This document shows positions 18,601 through 27,871 of a stretch of DNA of 64,000 bases, in pieces (position 1 is the first letter of the stretch; every line of letters starts with the position of its first letter). The notes under the pieces are model-generated. The model worked only from the letters and a program-made list of their open reading frames with translations. It ran no database searches and was not told the origin of the DNA. The position numbers and the translations under genes are program-made. This DNA is from JAUIET01 sp964352475 (GTDB taxonomy: Bacteria; Pseudomonadota; Gammaproteobacteria; Pseudomonadales; JAUIET01): NCBI GenBank assembly GCA_964352475.1, contig CAYGSL010000003.1, positions 108,506 through 172,505 of the forward strand. Direction: 5' to 3'.

Positions 18601-19038
18601 TTAGCTTACTATTTTAACCAGTTTGGGCATATACGATGCGCCGACGGCGCGCTGGTCCAGCGTTCGACTTGTCACAACACCCACACCCAGGCCCAACATT
18701 GAGCTAACAATGAGCACCCATTCAATAGTGGTCCAATTGGTCAGTATGAGTGGTGCCAGTATCATCGCAGCCAATGGCAGCAGGTAGACGCGCAATGCGC
18801 CGAATAACAAGGCATTATCTGGCAATTCGAAACTAACCTCATCATGCAGTTTTGGCACACCGGCTGTGTGGCCTACAGTACTCACCTTTACTTGCCTTGT
18901 GCGTTCGGGATACATAGAGGACAGCAGATTTTGCCCACAGGCCTGCTTTGCCGCGCAACTTCCGCAGCTGGTTTTCTCTGCGGTTTCGATCCAGATCGCA
19001 TCACGCTCCAGCGCGACCACTCGGCCAGTTTCAAGCAT
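18601..19038 (-). CDS. rseC: RseC/MucC family positive regulator of sigma E
   Basis: 145 residues from ATG 19038. A short cytoplasmic N-terminus has the cysteine cluster CGSCAAKQACGQ (about residues 25-36), followed by two adjacent membrane helices at about 79-95 and 102-121. That layout is the SoxR-reducer/RseC family. In the sigma-E locus RseC (MucC) tunes the response positively or negatively depending on species. The start lies 5 bases after the rseB stop. Confidence 0.88.
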   Translation of the reverse strand: MLETGRVVALERDAIWIETAEKTSCGSCAAKQACGQNLLSSMYPERTRQVKVSTVGHTAGVPKLHDEVSFELPDNALLFGALRVYLLPLAAMILAPLILTNWTTIEWVLIVSSMLGLGVGVVTSRTLDQRAVGASYMPKLVKIVS

Positions 19039-19043
19039 CGCTG

Positions 19044-20063
19044 CTACTTGCCTGCCGCGGCTAAATCTTCAACAGGCTGCATATGCTCTGTTAATTTCAT
19101 CGCCGTCTGAATGGGTACTTCACCGACCACTGTCACAGAAAACCACTGTTTACCCATTTTTTTTGGCACCAGGTAGGCAATTGTACTGCCGGTTCGTGAC
19201 TCGAAGGGCTCAACCGATGTAGCACTTTTTTCAACGAACACTGAGAACAGCGATATACCGTCTGTGAAATGTCGAGATTGCACCATCTTATTGGCGTCTT
19301 CTATTCTGTGCCGCTGATGACTTGCCTGCATAAATCCCTTGGGCAACCATGCAAGACGCCAACCGGAATCGTCTGGCTCGCGCGTATTCAGAGGCAGGCT
19401 GTGGTAGCCCTCGTGAAGGGCATCATCGCTGCTAATTTCTATGGCTTTCGGATCAACCTGATCACCGAATGCTATCTGGATAAACTGAGAAGTTTCCAGT
19501 ACCCGGTCATTGGCGTCCAGAACTTCCGATTTCAGCATTAGCCCAGACTCTTTATCCAGATACAGTTGGTGCTTGTAGCGGTATTCGTCCTCCGGGATTA
19601 CACTGAGCTTTTGCACTGGGCGCATCGCTATGTGCGTACTGCCATTGAGTTTTAGCTGGTAAAGGCCATTGAAATCAAAATCACCGCCGCTGCCAATTCC
19701 GGCTAGCAATCCGCCAGTGGCACCGCTCATAATCAACTTTCCACCAGCGTGAACACAGTCGCTTGGGTGGCTGGCTCGAATGACCTCTACAGGATCGCCG
19801 TCAAGGTATTGCAGTCGCTCAAGCTCCTGACCGTCTCGGACCAAATGAACGATTCGCATTGAGCGCATTTCAGCGCCACGATTGGCCACCAAAATGCCAT
19901 CATAGTCTTGCTCACGAAAGCCGGCCGCCATACGCTTTAGCCAATAGGCCGGCTCGGTGGCTTCAGCAACAGCCGTCTGCGCGGCCGCCGGACCAGCCGC
20001 CGTGAGTGAGGCAAAAGCCAACGTAATTGCGAAGCTGCTGACTAGCCGCGCTATTGTGCTCAC
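19044..20063 (-). CDS. rseB: RseB/MucB periplasmic sigma-E regulator
   Basis: 339 residues from a GTG at 20063 whose last bases overlap the rseA TGA (GTGA). A signal peptide (LVSSFAITLAFASLTAAGPAAAQT) is followed by the MucB/RseB fold: WLKRMAAGFREQDYDGILV at the N-terminal domain and a C-terminal domain with GWRLAWLPKGF. RseB binds RseA in the periplasm, shields it from DegS and senses lipopolysaccharide or mislocalised lipoproteins. The overlap implies coupled synthesis with RseA. Confidence 0.92.
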   Translation of the reverse strand: MSTIARLVSSFAITLAFASLTAAGPAAAQTAVAEATEPAYWLKRMAAGFREQDYDGILVANRGAEMRSMRIVHLVRDGQELERLQYLDGDPVEVIRASHPSDCVHAGGKLIMSGATGGLLAGIGSGGDFDFNGLYQLKLNGSTHIAMRPVQKLSVIPEDEYRYKHQLYLDKESGLMLKSEVLDANDRVLETSQFIQIAFGDQVDPKAIEISSDDALHEGYHSLPLNTREPDDSGWRLAWLPKGFMQASHQRHRIEDANKMVQSRHFTDGISLFSVFVEKSATSVEPFESRTGSTIAYLVPKKMGKQWFSVTVVGEVPIQTAMKLTEHMQPVEDLAAAGK

Positions 20064-20656
20064 TGCTCTACCCGATAATTTGCGACTCTGGCCAGCGGCA
20101 CAGCGCCCTGAGAGCCATTCATACTGGCGTGTTTCGCGTGTATTTGCATGTATTGGCTGAGCCGTTGCTGCAGTAATGCCTGTGATGCCTGTGATGCAGC
20201 CCAGTTCGGCTGATCACTGCTGGCGTAGCGCGTATTGGCCACAGTTCGCGCATTTTGTCGCTGGGTGACCGCTGGCAATGGCGTTGATACGAGTGGCGCC
20301 ACCTGGGCTACCTGTGCAGGTGATTCATTGCTGCCTATAACGTTAAGTCCCTGGGTTGCAAACACGACCACTGCGGCCACGCTGGCGGCCACTGCGAATC
20401 CGCCGGCCGGTTTCATCCAGTTCCAGCCATTGCCAGCCGACGCTTCGCTATCAATCGCGGCGGCCACTCGACCACTAATATCAATTCCTGTCCAATCTGC
20501 ATCATCATGCATGGCCGCTTGTGCGGCTGTGTAGCGTCTGAGGTGTTCAGTGACCTCGGTAGACTCCGAGGTTTGCTTGAGGATTTGGCGCACCTCAAAA
20601 TCCGTTGCCTCATTGTCCATCATTGCTGACAATGATTCCCGCAATTGCTCTGTCAT
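20060..20656 (-). CDS. rseA: Anti-sigma-E factor RseA/MucA
   Basis: 198 residues from ATG 20656. The cytoplasmic N-terminal domain (LRESLSAMMDNEATDFEVRQ) matches the RseA sigma-binding fold, with a single membrane helix at about 85-104 and a periplasmic tail rich in Ala, Gln and Ser. It holds RpoE inactive until regulated proteolysis by DegS and RseP. It follows rpoE by 116 bases and is translationally coupled to rseB. Confidence 0.92.
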   Translation of the reverse strand: MTEQLRESLSAMMDNEATDFEVRQILKQTSESTEVTEHLRRYTAAQAAMHDDADWTGIDISGRVAAAIDSEASAGNGWNWMKPAGGFAVAASVAAVVVFATQGLNVIGSNESPAQVAQVAPLVSTPLPAVTQRQNARTVANTRYASSDQPNWAASQASQALLQQRLSQYMQIHAKHASMNGSQGAVPLARVANYRVEQ

Positions 20657-20772
20657 TTTCTATGCTCTCTCACTAAATCCGGTATTCACACCCTTGGTGC
20701 CCCGGTGTTTACTGTTGATGCCAGAATCTCTGTTCGGCTATCAAATACTCTCTCTTGCAGTGCTTAGTCGCC

Positions 20773-21351
20773 TTATCTGAATAAAGGTTCCAACTGCTTG
20801 TCTATTGCTTCTCGTGCTCGAAAAATACGCGACCTTACAGTGCCAACCGGACAATCCATGATATCGGCTATATCTTCATAACTGAGACCATCAAATTCGC
20901 GCAAAGTTACCGCCGTTCGCAAATCTTCGGGTAGCTGAGATATGGCTTTGTTCACAATTTCTTTAAGTTCTGCGCCAAAAAGCTGGTTTTCCGGGTTTTC
21001 TATGTCTTTTAGCTGTCCTGCAGACTCAAAATACTCGGCATCCTGCACGTCGATATCGCTGCCCGGCGGGCGCCGACCTTTCGCCATGAGGTGGTTTTTG
21101 GCCGTATTGATGGCAATACGGTACAGCCAGGTATAAAACTGGCTGTCGCCCCTGAATTTTGGCAAGGCTCGATAGGCCTTGATGAAGGCTTCCTGGGTGA
21201 CGTCTTGAACTTCGCCAGAATCTCGAACATAGCGTGCTACAAGACCAAGAATCTTGTGCTGATACTTAACCACCAACAGATCAAACGCCCGCTTATCGCC
21301 TTTCTTGACCCGCTGTACCAGCTGTTGGTCTGACTGACTGCTTGGCTCCAC
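20773..21351 (-). CDS. rpoE: ECF sigma factor RpoE/AlgU
   Basis: 192 residues. The start is GTG at 21351, preceded by a GAGG ribosome-binding site 9 bases upstream and an in-frame TGA just before it, so no earlier start exists. Region 2 includes KYQHKILGLVARYV, DVTQEAFIKAYRAL and FYTWLYRIAINTAKNHL; region 4 includes LPEDLRTAVTLREFDGLSYEDIA. It directs transcription of envelope-stress genes and, in Pseudomonas, alginate. It is the first gene of the rpoE-rseA-rseB-rseC-mucD operon and diverges from nadB. Confidence 0.96.
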   Translation of the reverse strand: MEPSSQSDQQLVQRVKKGDKRAFDLLVVKYQHKILGLVARYVRDSGEVQDVTQEAFIKAYRALPKFRGDSQFYTWLYRIAINTAKNHLMAKGRRPPGSDIDVQDAEYFESAGQLKDIENPENQLFGAELKEIVNKAISQLPEDLRTAVTLREFDGLSYEDIADIMDCPVGTVRSRIFRAREAIDKQLEPLFR

Positions 21352-21503
21352 TAACTGACCTCAAAGGCGGTGGTTAAACACGTAGGCGCGAGAGCGCGTT
21401 CCCTATTACAATGCACAACGTCGCAATAGGCGGCCGCTATGGTAGCGGGCTGTCGGCATTTGAGCAACACGGCACAGACTAGAAGAATATAGCGATTAAA
21501 TTT

Positions 21504-23081
21504 ATGAGCAATGAGTTCTCCCATGATGTCTTGATTATTGGCAGTGGCATAGCTGGCTTGTCGTTAGCGCTGAGCTTATCCAAACGAGGCCGAATTGCGG
21601 TTCTTTCCAAAGCCAATATGGAACAAGGTTCCTCGTTTTACGCGCAGGGTGGAATTGCCGCCGTCATCGACCCGGACGACAGTGTAGATTTGCATGTAAG
21701 CGATACCTTAAACGCAGGTGCAGGATTATGTGATGAGCAGGCGGTACGCTTCACCGTTGAAAACAGCAAAGCGAGTGTAGAGTGGCTTATTTCGCAAGGG
21801 GTGGAGTTTACTCGCGTTGACGATGAGAATTATCACCTTACCAAAGAAGGTGGCCACAGTCACAGACGAATACTGCACGCCGCCGATGCGACCGGCAAAG
21901 TGGTGGTTGAGGCCCTGATTCGAAATGTTCTCGACGAGCCGCGCATAGATATCATGGAAGACCATGTGGCAGTAGACCTTATTATTGAGAACGACCGCTG
22001 CATAGGCGCGTATGTGCTCGACCGCAAGACCAGTCACGTGGATACTTTCAAAGCGCGATTCGTAGTATTGGCCACGGGAGGTGCCAGCAAAGTCTATTTG
22101 TACACCAGTAATCCTGACGGTGCCTCCGGGGACGGAATCGCAATGGCCTGGCGTGCCGGTTGTCGAGTAGCAAACATGGAGTTCAACCAGTTTCACCCAA
22201 CCTGTTTGTATCACCCTCAGGCAAAGTCCTTTTTGCTGACGGAAGCCTTGCGCGGCGAAGGCGCTTACCTGAGGCTGGCGAATGGCGAACGTTTTATGCA
22301 TCGATTTGATGATCGACTTGAGCTCGCACCACGCGATATTGTTGCACGCGCGATTGACCATGAAATGAAGCGTCTTGGCAGTGACTGCGTGTATCTGGAT
22401 ATTACCCACAAACCCAAGGAATTCATTGCCAGTCATTTCCCGACAGTGATGGAAGGCTGCGCGCGCTTTGGACTGGACATTAGCAGTGAAGCAATACCAG
22501 TGGTGCCTGCAGCACACTATAGCTGTGGTGGAGTGATGATTGACCAAAATGGTCGCACCGACCTTGAAAACCTGTACGCAATCGGCGAAACCACATTCAC
22601 CGGCCTGCATGGCGCCAATCGAATGGCGAGCAATTCATTATTGGAATGCATCGTGTACGCTAAGTCAGCCTGTCAACACATTGAGTCGCTATGGGATAGC
22701 GTGGACGCGCCTGAAATGCCCGACCCCTGGGATGAGTCTCAGGTCACCGACTCCGACGAAGATGTGGTGATTTCTCACAATTGGGGCGAGTTACGGCGCT
22801 TTATGTGGGATTACGTAGGCATTGTTCGAACCGATAAACGCTTGAAAAGAGCACTTAACAGAGCGGATCTTTTGCTTGCCGAAATTGCTGAGTACTACAG
22901 CAACTACAAGGTCAGCAGCGATCTGATAGAACTGCGTAATTTGGCTCAAATCGCTGAATTGATCATTCGCTCTGCCATGCAGCGAAAGGAAAGCCGAGGT
23001 TTGCATTATACCCTGGACTACCCCGAGTTAGCGCCGGTTGCCGAAAATACCATCCTCACCCCGGGAAGCAATGCGCTCTGA
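21504..23081 (+). CDS. nadB: L-aspartate oxidase
   Basis: 525 residues from ATG 21504. FAD-binding VLIIGSGIAGLSLALSL lies at residues 9-25; the substrate-site phrases SFYAQGGIAAV, GGHSHRRILHAAD and HYSCGGVMID are typical of NadB in the succinate dehydrogenase flavoprotein superfamily. It oxidises aspartate to iminoaspartate, the first step of NAD synthesis. No nadA or nadC is nearby. It diverges from rpoE, as in Pseudomonas and E. coli, and its 3' end runs 54 bases into the oppositely oriented ygfX frame. Confidence 0.96.
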   Translation: MSNEFSHDVLIIGSGIAGLSLALSLSKRGRIAVLSKANMEQGSSFYAQGGIAAVIDPDDSVDLHVSDTLNAGAGLCDEQAVRFTVENSKASVEWLISQGVEFTRVDDENYHLTKEGGHSHRRILHAADATGKVVVEALIRNVLDEPRIDIMEDHVAVDLIIENDRCIGAYVLDRKTSHVDTFKARFVVLATGGASKVYLYTSNPDGASGDGIAMAWRAGCRVANMEFNQFHPTCLYHPQAKSFLLTEALRGEGAYLRLANGERFMHRFDDRLELAPRDIVARAIDHEMKRLGSDCVYLDITHKPKEFIASHFPTVMEGCARFGLDISSEAIPVVPAAHYSCGGVMIDQNGRTDLENLYAIGETTFTGLHGANRMASNSLLECIVYAKSACQHIESLWDSVDAPEMPDPWDESQVTDSDEDVVISHNWGELRRFMWDYVGIVRTDKRLKRALNRADLLLAEIAEYYSNYKVSSDLIELRNLAQIAELIIRSAMQRKESRGLHYTLDYPELAPVAENTILTPGSNAL

Positions 23082-23522
23082 GGCTGAGTGCAATAAGGCA
23101 ACGCGCAGCTTGCGCAAATCCTCTGAATTGGCTGAATCGTTGAACAAGCATACGCTGGCCTGGTGCAACAATGGAAAACGCTGATTCGGCTCAATGAGCT
23201 TGAAAGAAAGGCACAGCAGGCGGGCGGTAACCGTAGAGCGGGAACCCAATAATATGGCCTCATGCCATTCACCGTTTGCTGTCTGTAACGTCCACCCCGA
23301 AGAGCCAAGCCGAATCGCAACAATCACAGAGCTGCCGCGCAACAAAAAGTAACGTCGGTATGCAAACCAGGCACCAGCAAACGCCCAAACTATAGAAATC
23401 AGCAAAACAGCGGGCTCAGGCCTGGTCAGAACAACCGCCGACAGGCCCGCCCAGAGCAACAGCGCCAATAGGCAAAGATAATGGCGTGACCGCCTAAGGC
23501 GAACCTCGATCGCGTGTTGCAT
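23028..23522 (-). CDS. YgfX/CptA-like membrane protein
   Basis: 164 residues from ATG 23522 (MQHAIEVRLRRSRH). Two membrane helices (about residues 15-32 and 38-54) are followed by a soluble region (SSGWTLQTANGEWHEAILLG), the layout of YgfX. The gene follows sdhE with a 29-base overlap, the same pair as in enterics. YgfX has been proposed as the membrane-bound toxin of CptAB, affecting FtsZ/MreB, though this role is disputed. The last 54 bases overlap nadB on the other strand; it is longer than the 135-residue E. coli protein mainly at that end. Confidence 0.75.
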   Translation of the reverse strand: MQHAIEVRLRRSRHYLCLLALLLWAGLSAVVLTRPEPAVLLISIVWAFAGAWFAYRRYFLLRGSSVIVAIRLGSSGWTLQTANGEWHEAILLGSRSTVTARLLCLSFKLIEPNQRFPLLHQASVCLFNDSANSEDLRKLRVALLHSASERIASRGEDGIFGNRR

Positions 23523-23760
23523 GCTGCACAATCCTTTGCACAATGGGCCGTAGTGACACTTCTTCCGGTTCGCCTCTTTGCATCATCCAGGCATAAATAT
23601 CGGTATCTTCGCACTCCAACAGAGCGCGATATGCTTGCTGGTCTGCTTCGCTCAGCCCGGAATACTGCTGCTCAACAAATGGCACCAGCATCAAGTCCAG
23701 CTCAAGCATACCTCGACGGCTGTGCCAATAAACGCGGCGTGCGTCTGTGTCGCCAAGCAT
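23494..23760 (-). CDS. sdhE: FAD assembly factor SdhE
   Basis: 88 residues from ATG 23760. The family motif RGxxE is present in WHSRRGMLELDLML (about residues 12-25), followed by YRALLECEDTDIYAWMMQRGEP, closely typical of SdhE/YgfY. SdhE promotes covalent attachment of FAD to the succinate dehydrogenase flavoprotein. It lies head to head with ygfZ (98-base gap) and overlaps ygfX, as in E. coli. Confidence 0.93.
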   Translation of the reverse strand: MLGDTDARRVYWHSRRGMLELDLMLVPFVEQQYSGLSEADQQAYRALLECEDTDIYAWMMQRGEPEEVSLRPIVQRIVQHATRDRGSP

Positions 23761-23858
23761 CGCGAAAAATCCTTTGGGAAGATGAGCTATTATAACCAGC
23801 TATACACGCCGTGGGGGTAGTAACTTTGATAACCGCCCCCAAGTAATGGATCTAGCCT

Positions 23859-24785
23859 ATGTCAGATACTATGCCATCAGATACTGTGCCGAACAAAAAT
23901 GATCAAGCCGGTAGCTGGAGCTGCTTGAATATAAAGGGGCCGGATACCCGACAATTTCTGCAAGGTCAGCTCACCAATGACGCTTCGCTGGTGTCTACTG
24001 AGCAAGCTATTCTTGCCGGCCTTTGCACCCCAAAAGGTCGGCTTCTGGCTAATTTCTACCTGTGCCAGTGTGGCGACCCTGAATCTAACGATTTCATATT
24101 GCTTCTACCCACATCTACCGCCTCGAGGGTGCTCACAACACTATCTAAATATATCGTGTTCTCAAAGGCTGAGATCTCTGAGTCACAGGGTTGGGCCGTG
24201 AGAAGTGTTGTCATCGACTCGGCCGATGACACACTGAATGTAAACCTAGCAAAGAAAGCCCTAAGCAGCTGTTCTTTTGCAAGCGGAGTACTGATTCGAA
24301 TTGAAGAAAATCAATCGCGTTGCCTGCTTGCCTGCCCAATCAGCGAACTGAACCAACTTGGAAGCGCCATCACTTGCCAAAGCGAAAATGACTGGACGCT
24401 GCAGAACATAAGAAGCGGCCTGGGATTTCTGCAACAACAAACCAGTGATCAATTTATTCCGCAAATGCTCAATATGCAGCTTAACAATGGCATCAGCTTC
24501 ACCAAGGGCTGCTACACCGGCCAGGAAATAGTTGCTCGCGCGAAATACAAAGGTGCGGTTAAGCGGGCGATGCGCCGATTAGAAATCAAGTCGCTGACTC
24601 TGCCACCTGCCGGTTCCGGTGTTATGAATGAAACAGGCGAAAAAACAATAGGCACGGTTATTTGCTCAGCGAACTCCGATGATCAGACAATAGAGCTACT
24701 CGCTGTTCTCAACAATCCAGACAAGCCTGTGTATCTGGACGGAATCGCGGCAGACGTATTATCCTTGCCCTATCTTGATCAGTGA
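23859..24785 (+). CDS. ygfZ: YgfZ/GcvT-fold folate-binding protein for Fe-S cluster assembly
   Basis: 308 residues from ATG 23859. The diagnostic motif K-G-C-Y-T-G-Q-E at about residues 217-224, followed by IVARAKYKGAVKR, identifies YgfZ. The N-terminal phrase IKGPDTRQFLQGQLTND is the matching GcvT-like fold. YgfZ is a tetrahydrofolate-binding protein needed for full activity of several Fe-S enzymes, including MiaB. The stop overlaps the stop of the M48 protease gene on the other strand by 7 bases. Confidence 0.92.
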   Translation: MSDTMPSDTVPNKNDQAGSWSCLNIKGPDTRQFLQGQLTNDASLVSTEQAILAGLCTPKGRLLANFYLCQCGDPESNDFILLLPTSTASRVLTTLSKYIVFSKAEISESQGWAVRSVVIDSADDTLNVNLAKKALSSCSFASGVLIRIEENQSRCLLACPISELNQLGSAITCQSENDWTLQNIRSGLGFLQQQTSDQFIPQMLNMQLNNGISFTKGCYTGQEIVARAKYKGAVKRAMRRLEIKSLTLPPAGSGVMNETGEKTIGTVICSANSDDQTIELLAVLNNPDKPVYLDGIAADVLSLPYLDQ

Positions 24786-26245
24786 ACAACCTTCAGCCAT
24801 TCACCTGGCTTTGGTTCTCCGTAAGGGTAATAGCCGTTCATTAAGCGCAGCTCTTCTTCAGCAAACTGCTTGATTGGGCTTTGCTCAGCCAATTTCGCAA
24901 ACGTAGTACCGGCAGGCACTTGCTGCCAGGTGATCTGTCGAGAAAGTTCAATGGCTTTTTCATAGTCTGTCAGCTGTCGAAAACTTGAGAACGTCGCTTT
25001 AAACAAGGAATCATAAAACGCATTCTGCTTACCTCTGTCGACCTGTGCTACAAACAGGAAAGCGCGTTTTTTATGAAACATCACAGCGACTCGACGCTCG
25101 GGGTATTTTTCAGATTCGGGAATTCGCCCGGCATAGCCTTTAATTGTGTCGCTATCCAGAGATTCACCATCTGTTAAGTTGCTAAAGCTTCGTGCAACAC
25201 GCAAATAGTTTTCCGGCGTGATGTCTTCTTTTAACTTCTTAACTCTCATTTGAACCAAGGCCCCATCAGTCGGCCCTCTGGCCTGAATCACCGAGCCACG
25301 GCTCATGATTTTCCAACCGCTTGGATAAGCCAGGGTGAAATCCATTGGGCGATTCAAATAACGACTGCCTTTTGTGCGTGTAACAAGAGGCTGGTTCTTA
25401 AACTTAAGTCCTTCAAGCTGGCGCTCAAATTCGCCGTCCTGACCTCGAACCACCTGCCCTTCTTCCAGCCTGCCAACCGCTTTAATAACCTCTTGCAGGC
25501 GTCTGTCGTTGCGGGGATGGGTGGAAGACAAAGCGTGATAGCCCTGAAGCTTAACGCCTGCCTCTTTAGCCTGCAGTCTCTGAAAACGCTCATGATCCTT
25601 CATCGCAGAGATTCCATCTATCATTGCTTCGGGAGGGTATCCAGCAGCTAATAGATAGCGGGCACCCGCTTCGTCAGATTCCAGTTCGTTATCGCGGCCA
25701 TAACCTTTCACCAACGCTGTATTGGCAAGACCGCCAAGTCGATCTATGTCCCGCGCGGCTTGACCAGAACCTGTGGCCACCGCAGTTGCGACCGCCGCAA
25801 TTTTTGATAGGGCCTTGCTTATCCCGTCGCTGGATTTTCTCTTTTGCGGGTGTCTATGTACTAAATGGCCAATCTCGTGACCAATCACGCCTGCTAGCTG
25901 TGCCTCCGATTGCATGTACATCAGCAAGCCCGTGTGGATGTAGACGAATCGACCTTCAGTAACAAAGGCGTTAAGCGCCTCATCATCTATAACTGTAAAC
26001 GTCCATTTTTCGTCACTCATTTCGCTGTGTGAAACCATGTAATTGCCAAGCTTGGTCACATATGCCTGCAATTCTTCATCGGGATAACGCGCCTCGCTGT
26101 TTAGCTTTTCATACGCCTCTCGTCCATCTTTTTCGCCTTTTGTTTCAGCATGAAGCGGAGAAGATGGTGCGAAAAAACACGCCACTACCAGCATGGCTGC
26201 AAATGCAAGTGTCTTACTCGAGCCTCCTCCCAGCAAACAAATCAT
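24779..26245 (-). CDS. M48 family metalloprotease, secreted
   Basis: 488 residues from ATG 26245. The N-terminus has a signal peptide (LAFAAMLVVACFFAPSSPLHA). Zinc-binding HEIGH occurs in GVIGHEIGHLVHRHPQ (about residue 125) and the third ligand Glu in NELESDEAGARYLLAAG (about 187). Sequence after about residue 275 forms an extra domain ending in a conserved-looking GEWLKVVH tail, similar in build to LysM-like or DUF-type tails of other M48 Zn-proteases. It probably works in the periplasm. It starts 3 bases after the upstream lipoprotein gene, so it is the last gene of the long 26-40 kb operon. BepA/LoiP-like quality control is one possibility. Confidence 0.85.
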   Translation of the reverse strand: MICLLGGGSSKTLAFAAMLVVACFFAPSSPLHAETKGEKDGREAYEKLNSEARYPDEELQAYVTKLGNYMVSHSEMSDEKWTFTVIDDEALNAFVTEGRFVYIHTGLLMYMQSEAQLAGVIGHEIGHLVHRHPQKRKSSDGISKALSKIAAVATAVATGSGQAARDIDRLGGLANTALVKGYGRDNELESDEAGARYLLAAGYPPEAMIDGISAMKDHERFQRLQAKEAGVKLQGYHALSSTHPRNDRRLQEVIKAVGRLEEGQVVRGQDGEFERQLEGLKFKNQPLVTRTKGSRYLNRPMDFTLAYPSGWKIMSRGSVIQARGPTDGALVQMRVKKLKEDITPENYLRVARSFSNLTDGESLDSDTIKGYAGRIPESEKYPERRVAVMFHKKRAFLFVAQVDRGKQNAFYDSLFKATFSSFRQLTDYEKAIELSRQITWQQVPAGTTFAKLAEQSPIKQFAEEELRLMNGYYPYGEPKPGEWLKVVH

Positions 26246-26248
26246 TAG

Positions 26249-26914
26249 CTACGCATCCGGAAACATTTGATTAATCTGCTTGGACAGGCTGTTGCATATT
26301 GACGTTTTTACTCTGGCAATCAAAGGCACAGGTACTATCACGGCGGGCATATAAGAAGTCCCTTCTGCACTGGCACTCAACTCAGCAACCGGCTGATCCT
26401 GAGTAATGTCCCACACAGACACTTCATATTCACCATCATCTTCCCATGTGCCGAAACCCAGGCAACCAGCACCACCAACGCCGATAGAGCAAGATATACC
26501 TCCCGCACTGTCGCCACGCGCTGTTTTACCATCAACCCAAACAATGTACTGCAGCCCCATGTTTTTCACTTCTTCAGCAATAACGGGTTTTGCCAGCATC
26601 GTTTTGAGACGATCAAGCTGCAGGGGGGCGGTGCGTGGTTCGAACCAGGGATAAAGACGATCGGCGAATTCACTTTCGGTATATACCTGTACTGCGTTTT
26701 TACCTTTACCTATTTGCTTGCCAATACAAGACACTATAAACGGTTCTGTCACGGCCCCACTGGTGTGACGGCGGCCCAAAACCGCTATGGATCGGTCTGG
26801 CAGCAGGTCTACGCTGTCGCGCCGGTATTCGTCAATGGTTGTGGTTGTACACCCTGTAAGTAGCGCCGAATACACGGCACACACAGTTAAAATCAACTTA
26901 TTCTGCGTAATCAC
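26249..26914 (-). CDS. Lipoprotein of unknown function
   Basis: About 221 residues. I place the start at GTG 26914 (MITQNKLIL), whose G is shared with the TAG stop of the upstream gene and which has GAGGG just before it. The lipobox is ALLTGC at about residues 17-22, directly followed by TTTT. The mature protein has a glycine- and cysteine-containing centre (GGISCSIGVGGAGCLGFG) and an Ile/Val-rich C-terminus. I do not recognise a family. Overlap with the preceding lipoprotein gene shows it belongs to the envelope cluster. Confidence 0.75.
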   Translation of the reverse strand: MITQNKLILTVCAVYSALLTGCTTTTIDEYRRDSVDLLPDRSIAVLGRRHTSGAVTEPFIVSCIGKQIGKGKNAVQVYTESEFADRLYPWFEPRTAPLQLDRLKTMLAKPVIAEEVKNMGLQYIVWVDGKTARGDSAGGISCSIGVGGAGCLGFGTWEDDGEYEVSVWDITQDQPVAELSASAEGTSYMPAVIVPVPLIARVKTSICNSLSKQINQMFPDA

Positions 26915-27795
26915 TAGCCCTCTGCCCTCCCCAATACACTTTGCCGTCTTTGTTCTTCTCCTTGCATCCAACGTTGCACCGCAGGATGAACACTAAACCC
27001 CGTTGAAAATGCAGCGCCACAATCGCGAAGCGCCATCTGAGTGGCCGCCTGCAAGGCGTCTTTCTGAGACTTCATCATTGCTGAAGGCGTTTTGCCATAG
27101 CAAGGTAAGTTCCAGCGAGTGACCACGTCATCGTTTCGGTCATAAATAACGAAATCGTACTGCAACCAAATTTCATAGACTTTGGTTCGCGTTGATTTCG
27201 GTGTGGTGTACTGCAATCGCTTTATTTCAGGCACTACGTATAAATCCATGCCTGCTGGCCTGGCCTCCATGGTCAATGAATCCAGCAGAGTTGCATTCTC
27301 AAACACTGAAGGCAGCACAGAGCGGATCATTCGGGCCTGGGCGTCACCTAGCGCCACACGCATCTTCAGCTGTTGCTGGGGTGCTGGTTTGGATTGTTCT
27401 TTTTCGACTGGCTCAGGCGCGTTGGTTTTTTCACTTTCCGGCTCCGTACTGGAAACCTGTTCGGCGTTGGCTTGCGACTGCTTCTCTTCGCCAGCTGGCT
27501 TGCTTTCAGATGTCTTTGCTGCTGTTTTTTCTTTTTTTGACTTCTTCTTTTTAGATTTCTTAGTGGCCGGCTTTTGCGGGATATTCTCAAACTCCTGAAA
27601 TACGTACTGTTCAAATTCGGTCGATATATAAATACCCATATGAACCGGTGCAGGTACCACCAACGGGCTTGGAAAATCCTGCGAAAGGTCTACTTCCAGG
27701 TCAGTGGCCGTTGCGCACCCTGCGAGAATGATCACCATGACTAGCACGGAACACTTGCGGTACGATCTAAGGCTATTGCATCGGCTTAATATCAT
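26914..27795 (-). CDS. Lipoprotein with a Lys/Glu-rich linker, unknown function
   Basis: About 293 residues from ATG 27795 (MILSRCNSLR), which has an AAGGA site 4 bases before it; two earlier in-frame ATGs exist. Lipobox IILAGC ends at about residue 27. Residues about 77-145 are low complexity, with the Lys run KKSKKKKSKKEK followed by Ser/Glu/Pro/Gln repeats, likely a flexible periplasmic linker. The globular C-terminus (MRVALGDAQARMIRSVLPS to WNLPCYGK) I cannot assign; its strand-helix pattern resembles other lipoproteins that report on envelope proteins. It lies between the vWA gene and another lipoprotein gene. Confidence 0.75.
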   Translation of the reverse strand: MILSRCNSLRSYRKCSVLVMVIILAGCATATDLEVDLSQDFPSPLVVPAPVHMGIYISTEFEQYVFQEFENIPQKPATKKSKKKKSKKEKTAAKTSESKPAGEEKQSQANAEQVSSTEPESEKTNAPEPVEKEQSKPAPQQQLKMRVALGDAQARMIRSVLPSVFENATLLDSLTMEARPAGMDLYVVPEIKRLQYTTPKSTRTKVYEIWLQYDFVIYDRNDDVVTRWNLPCYGKTPSAMMKSQKDALQAATQMALRDCGAAFSTGFSVHPAVQRWMQGEEQRRQSVLGRAEG

Positions 27796-27871
27796 TCGTT
27801 CCTTTCTCATTGCTCTGATCTTTTCATTGATCATAAGCGCTATTTAGGGTTTAGACATTACATACGGCATT

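Noticed and set aside
21352..21503. Sigma-E autoregulatory promoter before rpoE
   Set aside because: GGAAC occurs upstream on the minus strand, but no TCTGA-like -10 at 16-17 bases follows, so I could not support a site.
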